From positions 1 through 64,000 of the forward strand of contig JAJRXR010000052.1 of the NCBI GenBank assembly GCA_024276195.1: DNA of 64,000 bases. The letters are read 5' to 3'. This document shows positions 1 to 9,035 of this stretch, in pieces. The translations under genes and the position numbers were made by a program. Below the pieces are notes generated by a model. It did no database searches. It was not told the DNA's origin and was given only the letters and a program-made list of their open reading frames with translations. This DNA comes from Planctomycetota bacterium. Lineage in GTDB: Bacteria > Planctomycetota > Phycisphaerae > Phycisphaerales > UBA1924. The first letter of the stretch is position 1; each line of letters starts with the position of its first letter.

Positions 1-107
1 ACATCATCGCCCAGCTCGGCGCCCCGCATCGCCTCCCACATCGCCCCGGTCGGGCGCGTCACCGTGTCGGACCGAAGATCAATCGCGTCTGGCTTGGAGT
101 CTGGCAT
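1..107 (-). CDS. ltaE: low-specificity L-threonine aldolase, N-terminal fragment
   Basis: Only the first 35 codons lie in the window; the gene runs off the left edge. The ATG is at 105-107 on the minus strand. The fragment contains the stretch [12 protein letters not shown] followed by an AMWEAM segment and AELGDDV, which is the hallmark N-terminus of beta-eliminating lyase/threonine aldolases (PLP enzymes cleaving threonine or allo-threonine to glycine and acetaldehyde). It is transcribed divergently from the cupin gene, with 74 bp between the starts. The family call is firm from the N-terminal signature; the active-site lysine is outside the window, so activity cannot be judged. Confidence 0.85.
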   Translation of the reverse strand, partial: MPDSKPDAIDLRSDTVTRPTGAMWEAMRGAELGDD

Positions 108-181
108 TGGTCAAGGCCTCCGCGAGCACTGTACCGCATCCGGCTCGGGCGCCGGAAGTAGAATCGGCTGGAGGCCCAACC

Positions 182-556
182 ATGACAACCGCATCCGCCC
201 GTGTCCTGACGTGGTCCGAGCTTGAGACCGACCACCCGATGGACCTGATCGACCGCCAGCGCATCGTTGGTGATCGCATGATGATCTCACGCGTGCGCCT
301 GCACCCGGGGTTCGTCGTGCCCCAGCACCAGCACGAGAACGAGCAGTTCGTGGTGATGCTCTCGGGCAAGGCAAGGTTTCATGTGGGTGATGTCGGGGGC
401 GACGCGAGCGAGGAGGTGATGCTTGTTGGGGGGCAGGTGCTGGCGCTGGCGTCGAATGTGCCGCACTCGTGCGAGGCGATCGAGGAGTGCCTGATCCTGG
501 ACCTGTTCAGCCCGGTGAGCCAGGGGACGGGCGTGGACGCGCACGCGCGGGCGTAG
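182..556 (+). CDS. small cupin-domain protein
   Basis: A 124-residue single-domain cupin. Residues H49, H51 and E55 (in PQHQHENEQ) and H95 (in NVPHSCEA) form the usual 3-His/1-Glu metal site of the two cupin motifs, and a GKARFHVG turn lies between them. I chose the ATG at 182 because the cupin fold begins shortly after it; an upstream in-frame ATG at 107 would add a Pro/Ala-rich stretch that overlaps the divergent aldolase start. Substrate is unknown: such small cupins include dioxygenases, isomerases and metal-dependent sensors. It ends against a hairpin shared with the convergent rpiA gene. Confidence 0.8.
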   Translation: MTTASARVLTWSELETDHPMDLIDRQRIVGDRMMISRVRLHPGFVVPQHQHENEQFVVMLSGKARFHVGDVGGDASEEVMLVGGQVLALASNVPHSCEAIEECLILDLFSPVSQGTGVDAHARA

Positions 557-565
557 CGCATTGAA

Positions 566-589
566 AGAGCCCCGCGCGGGCGGGGCTCT
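566..589. terminator. bidirectional hairpin between cupin gene and rpiA
   Basis: A perfect 10-bp stem (AGAGCCCCGC paired with GCGGGGCTCT) around a 4-nt loop lies between two convergent genes. There is no T-tract, so it is a hairpin-type transcription end by position rather than a classical intrinsic terminator. Confidence 0.6.
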
Positions 590-615
590 GGAACGAACAG
601 GTGTGATCCGTGTTC

Positions 616-1311
616 TCAGGGTTCTTCGCGGAGAAGGCATTCGACGGCGCCTCGCTCGCTCTCGATGAGGATCTCGTCGGCCTCGGAGAGGAAGAGCCCG
701 TGATCGACGACGCCCGGGATGTCATTCAGGGCGGCGCCCAGCTCGGGGAGCTTCTCATCACCACGCAGCGAGAGGTCGAGGATCAGGTTGCCGTTGTCGG
801 TGACGAAGAGGTCGCCGTTCATCTCGCGTCGGCAGACGCCGTTGAGACCGTGGTCGCGCAGGGCGGAGCGGATGGAGGCGAGGCCGAAGGCCATGACCGC
901 AACGGCAAGCGAGTTCTTGGCCCCGATCTGCTCGGAGACCTTCTGCTCGCCGACCATGTAGACGGTGTGCCGGCATGTCCAGGCGAGCATGCGCTCGCGG
1001 GTCATGGCGCCGCGCGAGCCTTTCATGACATTGAGTGTGCGGTCAACCTCGTCGGCGCCGTCGATGAGCAGGTCCAGCTCCTCAACCAGCGCGAACTCGA
1101 GGATCTCGAGCCCGAGCTCGCGGGCGATCGCCTCGGTCGCCTCCGAGGCGGCGACGCACTTGATCGCGAGCTTCTCGTCGCGGACCTTGTCGGCCAGAGC
1201 GCGGACGCCCCGGGCGGCGGTTGCGCCAGCCCCGAGCCCGATGGTCATGCCAGACACAACACGCGAGACCGCGGCCTCGGCGAGTGCGTCAGCGACTTTC
1301 TGCTCACTCAA
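616..1311 (-). CDS. rpiA: ribose-5-phosphate isomerase A
   Basis: Interconverts ribose-5-phosphate and ribulose-5-phosphate in the pentose phosphate pathway. The 231-residue product carries the family's phosphate loop (GLGAGATA near residue 25) and the catalytic DGADEVD motif (residues 84-90), followed by a KGSRGA segment where most family members have KGGGGA. I chose the TTG at 1311: an AGGGGA ribosome site lies five bases upstream and the protein then begins in register with E. coli RpiA. An ATG at 1341 is possible but has GGAG abutting the codon. The start overlaps the end of the upstream aldehyde dehydrogenase, so the two are probably translationally coupled. Confidence 0.88.
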   Translation of the reverse strand: MSEQKVADALAEAAVSRVVSGMTIGLGAGATAARGVRALADKVRDEKLAIKCVAASEATEAIARELGLEILEFALVEELDLLIDGADEVDRTLNVMKGSRGAMTRERMLAWTCRHTVYMVGEQKVSEQIGAKNSLAVAVMAFGLASIRSALRDHGLNGVCRREMNGDLFVTDNGNLILDLSLRGDEKLPELGAALNDIPGVVDHGLFLSEADEILIESERGAVECLLREEP

Positions 1312-2839
1312 AGCGGATCCCCTGTGCCAGAGCAAACTCATCTCCAAAGTTCGTGGTACACGTCTGGCGTCGCATGTACGCCTTCCAAGCGTCCGAGCCG
1401 GACTCGCGCCCGCCCCCGGTATCCTTCTCGCCACCGAACGCGCCGCCGATCTCGGCGCCGCTCGTTCCAAGGTTCACGTACGCAAGCCCGCAATCCGAAC
1501 CGGCGCCCGACGGATCGAGGAACCGACCGGCACTCCGGACCGAGCCGGTAAAGATCGCCGAGCTGAGCCCCTGGTCCACCGAGTTCTGCATCGCGATTGC
1601 CTCCTCAAGCTCACGGTACGTGAACACGTAGAGAATCGGTGCGAACGTTTCCTCCTGCGCCACGGGCAGCTTGTTGCTCCCCGGCGCACGGATAATCGTA
1701 GGCTGAACGTACGAGCCCTTCCGCAGCGGCTCGGGCAGGCCCGCCGGGTCCACGCGCCCGCCGCCGGCGAGCACCTCGCCGCCCTGCTGCTTCGCGAGCG
1801 CGATAGCGCTCTCGAACTGCGCCGCCGCGTCGTCGGAGATGATCGGGCCAACGAGCGTGTTGTCGTCGAGCGGGTCGCCGATGCGGATGGTGCCGTACGC
1901 GCTGACGAGCTTGTCACAAAACCCGTCGGCGATCGACTCGTGCAGAAACAACCTCCGCGACGACGTGCAGCGCTGCCCGCACGTCCCCACCGAGCCGAAC
2001 ACCGTGCTCTTGACGGCCATGTCCAGGTCCGCGTCCGCCTCTACAATCACCGCGTTGTTCCCGCCCAGCTCCAGCAGGCACTTGCCCAGTCTCCCCGCGA
2101 CCACCGCGCCCACGCGCCGACCCATCCGGCACGAGCCCGTCGCGCTGATCAGCGGCAGCCTGCGATCCGCGACCATCCGCTCGCCGACCTCGTCGTCCAG
2201 ACCGATCACCAGCTCAAAGACCCCCTCGTGCCCGAGGTCTTTGGCGATGTCGCGGGCGATGTTGTTCGTGGCGATCGCTGTCAGCGGGGCGATGAGGCTC
2301 GGCTTCCAGATCATGGTGTCGCCGCAGACCGCGCCGAGCATCGCGTTCCAGCCCCACACGGCGTTGGGAAAGTTGAACGCCGTGATCACGCCCATCGGCC
2401 CGAGCGGGAGCCACTGCTCACGCATCGCGTGCAGCGGGCGCTCCGATGGCATCGTGATGCCCGTGAGCTGGCGCGACAACCCGACCGCGAAGTCGGCGAT
2501 GTCGATCGTCTCCTGCACCTCACCGATGCCCTCCGCCTTGATCTTGCCCATCTCCAGCGAGACGAGCGAGCCCAGGTCTTCGAGACAGTCGCGGTACGCG
2601 TTGCCGATCTGGCGGACCACCTCGCCGCGCTTGGGCGCGGGCACCGTTCGCCAGCGCTTGAACGCCTCTTGCGAACGGGTGATGGTCTGCTCGTAGGCGT
2701 CCGCGTTATCGAGGCGGACGCCCGCGATCGGGAGCCCCGTCGCCGGGTTGACACTCACGATCGAGCCGTCGCCGGCGTCGCTGGCGGGGATCACACGCGG
2801 GTCACGGTCGAGGCCAAGTCGGGTCAGAAGCTCATGCAT
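1304..2839 (-). CDS. aldehyde dehydrogenase, ALDH7 (aminoadipate-semialdehyde/P6C dehydrogenase-like)
   Basis: NAD-dependent oxidation of an aldehyde to the acid. The 511-residue length fits the family. The Rossmann asparagine lies in FNFPNAVWGWN (residues 155-165), the general base E257 in LELGGNN, and the catalytic cysteine C291 in TCGQRCTSSRR. The C-terminal segments GTSGAEIGGAFGGEK and SGSDAWKAYMRRQT are typical of ALDH7 (antiquitin, AmaB/Pcd), which acts on alpha-aminoadipic semialdehyde in lysine catabolism. No other lysine-degradation gene is visible, so the substrate is inferred from the family only. It is followed directly by rpiA. Confidence 0.88.
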   Translation of the reverse strand: MHELLTRLGLDRDPRVIPASDAGDGSIVSVNPATGLPIAGVRLDNADAYEQTITRSQEAFKRWRTVPAPKRGEVVRQIGNAYRDCLEDLGSLVSLEMGKIKAEGIGEVQETIDIADFAVGLSRQLTGITMPSERPLHAMREQWLPLGPMGVITAFNFPNAVWGWNAMLGAVCGDTMIWKPSLIAPLTAIATNNIARDIAKDLGHEGVFELVIGLDDEVGERMVADRRLPLISATGSCRMGRRVGAVVAGRLGKCLLELGGNNAVIVEADADLDMAVKSTVFGSVGTCGQRCTSSRRLFLHESIADGFCDKLVSAYGTIRIGDPLDDNTLVGPIISDDAAAQFESAIALAKQQGGEVLAGGGRVDPAGLPEPLRKGSYVQPTIIRAPGSNKLPVAQEETFAPILYVFTYRELEEAIAMQNSVDQGLSSAIFTGSVRSAGRFLDPSGAGSDCGLAYVNLGTSGAEIGGAFGGEKDTGGGRESGSDAWKAYMRRQTCTTNFGDEFALAQGIRFE

Positions 2840-2956
2840 GCGACAACTGTAGGGTAGATCGCTCCCCCCGGAACAGGGCGAGAATCCGGTGGCGTTCGCT
2901 TGACTTCAGACCTTTGTTCGGGCGTCTGGATTCGGAATCAGGAACGACCGGCGAGA

Positions 2957-4420
2957 TCAGTCGCCCGGCGCCTCATCGCCCATGACCTCGAGCAGCGGCG
3001 CCAGGTACTGCTCGTACCGCCGCCAGCGCTGCGTCGAGCCCGTGTACACACCCCGCCCGACCTGGTCCGTGTTCAGCGTGCTGACGATGCGTTTCTTCTC
3101 CCCGAACCGCAGGCACGCCTCGTCCCACTCCAGACCCAGGAACTCCACCAGACGGGCCGACTCGCCCGGCGCGTCGGCGACGAGCTCCTCATACCGAACA
3201 CTCGTCATCGCGAACGTGTCGCTGGACTCTCCGATCACGCGCTCCCAGTGGCGCATCAACCGGCGCATCGAGACGAGGTACCGCCCGATCCAGTCCAGGC
3301 GCGCCGTGTACTCGTGGGCGGCGACAAAGTTTCTGAAGTAGCACGAGATCGCGATGTCCCGCGGGTCGCGCTCGCAGTAGATCACGCGGGCCGACGGGAT
3401 GAACCGCGACGCGGCGCCGAGGCACTGCCAGTTGTGCGGGCTCTTGTCAATCCGGCGTTTCGCCTTGCCCGTCCGCGATCGCAGCTCCGTGAGGTACATC
3501 CCCGACGCCTTGATCACGTCCTGGCGGCGCACCGCCGACGCGCCGGTGTGGAGCGCCCCGGCGCCGGCGAACAGCGCGTCCAGCTCGCCGGCCGTCTCAA
3601 CGTCCGCGTGGGCCGCGAGGATCTGCTCGACGAGCGTGGTCCCGGATCGGGGCGAGCCGAGCACGAGCACAACGTCCTCGCCCGGGTCCATCGGACCCGG
3701 GATGGCCCGGAGACGCTCCGCCCCCACCGACGCGATCATCATCTCGATGTCCCGGTCGAAGCGGTCCGGGTCGTGATTGCGGGCGTTGACCGCGTTGGCC
3801 CGGGCGATCGCCTCCCACGCCTCGTCGTAGCGCTCGACGCGGTCGAGCAGGTACCCGATGTTGAACAGCAGGGCCGCGTGCTCTTCGCGGTCGAGCCCGC
3901 CCTCGTCGAGAACCGATCGCATCCGGGAGATCGACTCATCGTCGAGCCCGAACCGGGGCGCCAGCCCCGCGAACGCCAGCTCGATCGCCCAGTGGCGCAG
4001 CCCCCGCCGATCGGCGTCGCGCACCGCCTCCAACGCCTCGTCAAGCTCCCCAGCGTACTGGTGGAACGCGATCCGACGCCCGACCCCCTCGGCGTGGTCC
4101 GGGCTGATCGCCAGCAGACGCTCGATCGCGCCCGTCGCGCCCTCGAGGTTCGCCGAGAACGCCAGCGCCTGCGCAAACGCGTACAGCACCTCCGGGTCGC
4201 GCGGGCGCCTGCTCGACAGACGCTTGAAGTGCGACGCCGCCTTCTCGAACCGCGACCCGAGCATCAGCAACTGCCCGTAGCGCAGCGAAACCTTGCTGTG
4301 CGACAGGTGCCCCGGGTGCGCCCGGAGAAACTTCGAGTAGACCTCGATCGCGCCGGCGTAATCGCCCGCGTTTACGAGCTTCTCGCCCTGGCTTAGCAAC
4401 ATCGCAGCGCTCGGCGGCAC
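2957..4420 (-). CDS. TPR-containing sulfotransferase
   Basis: A 487-residue protein with N-terminal TPR-like helical repeats (about residues 10-215) and a C-terminal sulfotransferase domain. The PAPS 5'-phosphosulfate loop is GSPRSGTTLVEQIL (residues 255-268), and a second PAPS-binding segment reads CERDPRDIAISCYF. This TPR-plus-sulfotransferase architecture is common in planctomycetes and proteobacteria; it transfers sulfate to an unknown acceptor, perhaps protein tyrosine or glycan. It lies 19 bp downstream of the PfkB kinase in the same direction and is likely co-transcribed with it. No signal peptide is evident. Confidence 0.88.
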   Translation of the reverse strand: MPPSAAMLLSQGEKLVNAGDYAGAIEVYSKFLRAHPGHLSHSKVSLRYGQLLMLGSRFEKAASHFKRLSSRRPRDPEVLYAFAQALAFSANLEGATGAIERLLAISPDHAEGVGRRIAFHQYAGELDEALEAVRDADRRGLRHWAIELAFAGLAPRFGLDDESISRMRSVLDEGGLDREEHAALLFNIGYLLDRVERYDEAWEAIARANAVNARNHDPDRFDRDIEMMIASVGAERLRAIPGPMDPGEDVVLVLGSPRSGTTLVEQILAAHADVETAGELDALFAGAGALHTGASAVRRQDVIKASGMYLTELRSRTGKAKRRIDKSPHNWQCLGAASRFIPSARVIYCERDPRDIAISCYFRNFVAAHEYTARLDWIGRYLVSMRRLMRHWERVIGESSDTFAMTSVRYEELVADAPGESARLVEFLGLEWDEACLRFGEKKRIVSTLNTDQVGRGVYTGSTQRWRRYEQYLAPLLEVMGDEAPGD

Positions 4421-4439
4421 GTCGGTCCTCTCTCAATCG

Positions 4440-5612
4440 CTAATCAGGCGCGGGCAGGTCTCGCAAGAACCCGATCAGGCGGTCCAGATCCGGGCTCTCC
4501 GCGTCGCGCACGTACGCCCCGGAGACCGCGCACCCCGACGCCAGACAGTGCGCCAGCCCAAGCCCGCCCGCCTGGGCGAAGCCGAACCCGGCGTTGAAGT
4601 GATCCCCCGCGCCCGTCGAGAGCTTCGGGTTGTGCGTGAACGGGCCGGCGTACCACGCGGACGATTTCCCGTCCGCCCCGCCCGCGCCCTCGCGAGGGTG
4701 GACCACCACCGTATCAAGCCCCAGCGAATCGCGCAGCGCCTCAGCCGCCCGGCGCACCATCGCCCCCAGCGAATAGCTGCTCGAATCGTCGTACACACCC
4801 AGCCCCAGCACCCGCGCGATCCGCTGCGACTCGGACAGGTTCAGCCCCAGCGTCACGGGCGTCCTCGCGTTGATCGTCCGCAAGAGCCCCATCGCCCGGA
4901 CGATGTCCGCGTCGGTGCGCTTGGCCGGGTCGGACAGGTCCACCATGAAGCGGCGCGGGCGATCGCTCAGCGACGGGAACACCTCGTCGCGCAGGCCCGC
5001 CCAGATGCCCTCGACACCCCCGAGCATGACCCAGTTCGTCACGCCGATCAGGTCGGCGCCCTCGCAGATCTCGCGCAGGCGTTCGAGCCCGACGACCTCT
5101 TTGATCCGGTCCCAGGTGACGCTCTGCACGTTCTGGGCCTTGCCGAGCATGATCTTTCCGTCGGTGAACTCGAGCGCGTCGGTGTGGGCCGGGGGCGCGA
5201 TCGGGATGACGCTCTCGCAGCGACTGGCGAAGGGCTCGTAGATCGGGTTGAGCGCCAGCGGATCATCCTCGCGTCCCACGGCGCCGATGAACGTCACCGC
5301 CGACCCGAGACGCCCGAGAGCCCCGCCCATCAGCGGGCCGTTGCCGCCGTAGCGGGCTTCCTTGACGAACAGCTCAATGTTGGCGCTCTTGCCCGCGGCC
5401 CCCGCGACCCGGGCCGCAAACTCCGGGATCGTCTTGATCCGGTCGAAATCGCCGCGGTCCATCGACCGGCGCCGATCGACCACATGGATGATCTCGTCGA
5501 TGAAACCATCAAACCCGACGAGGGCGCGCGGCACGCGCCCGCCCGCCCGCAGCGCCTCCAGCGCGTCCCCCGCCTCGCGGGCGACCTCGGATCTCTCGAC
5601 ACCTGTGCTCAT
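4440..5612 (-). CDS. PfkB-family carbohydrate kinase
   Basis: A 390-residue ribokinase-fold sugar kinase. The PfkB signature with catalytic aspartate is STGAGDHFNAGFG, with GAGD at about residues 334-337; an N-terminal GGNGPLMGGALGRLG segment supplies sugar binding. The ATG at 5612 is used because an in-frame extension upstream would run antisense into the divergent rdgB gene. Only 39 bp separate this start from the rdgB start, so the two promoters must overlap. The substrate sugar cannot be told from sequence; fructokinase, ribokinase and adenosine-kinase-like members share these motifs. Confidence 0.85.
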   Translation of the reverse strand: MSTGVERSEVAREAGDALEALRAGGRVPRALVGFDGFIDEIIHVVDRRRSMDRGDFDRIKTIPEFAARVAGAAGKSANIELFVKEARYGGNGPLMGGALGRLGSAVTFIGAVGREDDPLALNPIYEPFASRCESVIPIAPPAHTDALEFTDGKIMLGKAQNVQSVTWDRIKEVVGLERLREICEGADLIGVTNWVMLGGVEGIWAGLRDEVFPSLSDRPRRFMVDLSDPAKRTDADIVRAMGLLRTINARTPVTLGLNLSESQRIARVLGLGVYDDSSSYSLGAMVRRAAEALRDSLGLDTVVVHPREGAGGADGKSSAWYAGPFTHNPKLSTGAGDHFNAGFGFAQAGGLGLAHCLASGCAVSGAYVRDAESPDLDRLIGFLRDLPAPD

Positions 5613-5651
5613 AGGCCCCAAGAATAGGACCAACCGCCTGCGGAGAGTTTC

Positions 5652-6860
5652 ATGCCCTTCGACCAGCCCATCGTCATCGCGACCGGCAACCCGCACAAGG
5701 TGGGCGAAATCGGCGCCGTACTCAGCCAGATCGGCGTCGAAGTGGTCGGTCTGAGCGACCTGCCCGGGGCATTCGAGGAGCCTGTCGAGGGTCGCGATTC
5801 GTTCGAGGAGAACGCGACGCTCAAGGCCATCTCGTACGCCGAGCAGACGGGGCGGGTCTGCCTCGCCGACGACTCGGGCCTGGTCGTTGACGCGCTCGGA
5901 GGCGCCCCGGGTGTCATCAGCTCCCACTACAGCACCGACGGCGTGGAAACTGGCATCACCCGCGAGCAGCGCGACGCCGCCAACAACGCGAAGCTGCTGG
6001 CGAATCTCGAGGGCGTCGCCCCCGAAGATCGAACCGCGCGATTCGTCTGCACCATGGTCCTCGCGGCGCCACCTCCCACCGGAGGGGGGGGCTTCCAGCC
6101 CCCCCACCCAACCACCCCAGCTCTCCCCTACGACGGACGCTTCACCAAACGCCTCGCCGGCAAGCTCCCCCACTGGGACCAGGGCGGCGCCACCTACTTC
6201 GTCACCGCCAGCCTGCGCAAGGGCGAAACGCTCAGCGACTCAGAGAAGGCGATCGTCCTCGAAGCCTGCACGCACTGGCACGGGAGCAAGTACATCCTCC
6301 ACGCGGCTTGCGTCATGCCCGACCACCTCCACATGCTGTTCCGCACGATCGAACAGGGCGACGCCTCCTTCAACGATGTCGCGCAGGTCATGCACAGCAT
6401 CAAGTCGTTCACCTCGACACGCATCAACGCTGCGCGGGGCGTGCGTGGACGCCTCTGGCAGCGTGAATACTTCGACCGATTGATGCGCACCCCGGAGGAG
6501 GGCGACGAAGCCCGCCGGTACATCGAGGCGAACGCGATGAAGGCTGGGCTGGTTGATCGGGCGCGTGAGTATCCGTTTCTTTGGGAGCCGGAGCACGGTG
6601 CGGGGGGGCTGGAAGCCCCCCCCTCCAAGAGTGGGGTCCTCGCTCTCGTCCGCGGCGCCTTCGATGGGCGCATCGGACTCCCCCCCGATGTCCCGCGCGG
6701 CGACAACGGCTTCGGGTACGACCCGCTCTTTCTCACATCCCCCGAGTATCAACGCACCGGCGCCGAGCTGAGCGCTGATGAAAAAAACGCACGATCACAC
6801 CGGGGCGAGGCGGCGAGGCTCATGGCGCGCGAGATCGAGCGGCTGCGCGCGCAGAGCTAA
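5652..6860 (+). CDS. rdgB: ITP/XTP pyrophosphatase with in-frame REP-associated tyrosine transposase inserted
   Basis: The N-terminal 140 residues are RdgB/HAM1: IVIATGNPHKVGEI substrate loop, SFEENATLKA, LADDSGLVVDALGGAPGV, ending at ARFVCTMVLAAP. The C-terminal 75 residues resume RdgB: GDNGFGYDPLF, ELSADEKNARSHRG. Between them (about residues 144-325) sits a complete RAYT/IS200-like domain: GGATYFVTASL, the HUH motif MPDHLHMLF (H225, H227), LWQREYFDRLMR with candidate nucleophile Y273, and the C-terminal RRYIEANAMKAGLVD signature. The ATG follows a GGAG site six bases upstream. Normal RdgB is about 200 residues; this frame is 402. The insertion falls in the surface hairpin region between the ARFVC strand and the EGRI-like strand (AFDGRIG here). 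Whether either activity survives is unknown. Confidence 0.93.
   Translation: MPFDQPIVIATGNPHKVGEIGAVLSQIGVEVVGLSDLPGAFEEPVEGRDSFEENATLKAISYAEQTGRVCLADDSGLVVDALGGAPGVISSHYSTDGVETGITREQRDAANNAKLLANLEGVAPEDRTARFVCTMVLAAPPPTGGGGFQPPHPTTPALPYDGRFTKRLAGKLPHWDQGGATYFVTASLRKGETLSDSEKAIVLEACTHWHGSKYILHAACVMPDHLHMLFRTIEQGDASFNDVAQVMHSIKSFTSTRINAARGVRGRLWQREYFDRLMRTPEEGDEARRYIEANAMKAGLVDRAREYPFLWEPEHGAGGLEAPPSKSGVLALVRGAFDGRIGLPPDVPRGDNGFGYDPLFLTSPEYQRTGAELSADEKNARSHRGEAARLMAREIERLRAQS
6081..6105 (+). repeat. left REP-like hairpin of the RAYT element
   Basis: Contains a 9-bp perfect stem (GGGGGGGCT paired with AGCCCCCCC) around a TCC loop, preceded by GGAG. It is the exact inverted copy of 6602-6626. 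Translated in the rdgB frame it reads GGGGFQPP, free of stops. The runs of eight G and seven C are prone to replication slippage. Confidence 0.85.
6602..6626 (-). repeat. right REP-like hairpin of the RAYT element
   Basis: Exact inverted copy of the left hairpin at 6081-6105. In the rdgB frame it reads GGLEAPPS without a stop codon. Confidence 0.85.
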
Positions 6861-6867
6861 AAACTAA

Positions 6868-6895
6868 GGCGGGCGCTGCTCGCGCAGCGCCCGCC
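6868..6895. terminator. hairpin between convergent rdgB and dnaK
   Basis: A 12-bp perfect GC-rich stem (GGCGGGCGCTGC with its complement) around a TCGC loop, followed by CAAAA on the plus strand. It lies between two convergent stop codons and probably ends transcription from both sides; the reverse orientation gives a short T-run (TTTTG) after the hairpin only upstream-side, so it is not a classical terminator. Confidence 0.65.
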
Positions 6896-6926
6896 CAAAA
6901 TCGCATCCTTGTCGATCGCCAGAGCC

Positions 6927-9035
<2,109 letters not shown>

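Larger units (their letters stand above)
6081..6626 (+). mobile_element. RAYT/REP element inserted in rdgB
   Basis: The element is bounded by a 25-nt perfect inverted repeat (6081-6105 and 6602-6626). From outer edge to outer edge it is 546 bp, exactly 182 codons, and it encodes the whole Y1 transposase domain on the same strand and in the same frame as rdgB. No start or stop codon separates transposase from host gene. A transposase flanked by inverted REP hairpins is the known organisation of RAYT units (REPtrons); being read as part of another protein is not. The true insertion joints cannot be fixed from one sequence. Confidence 0.88.
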
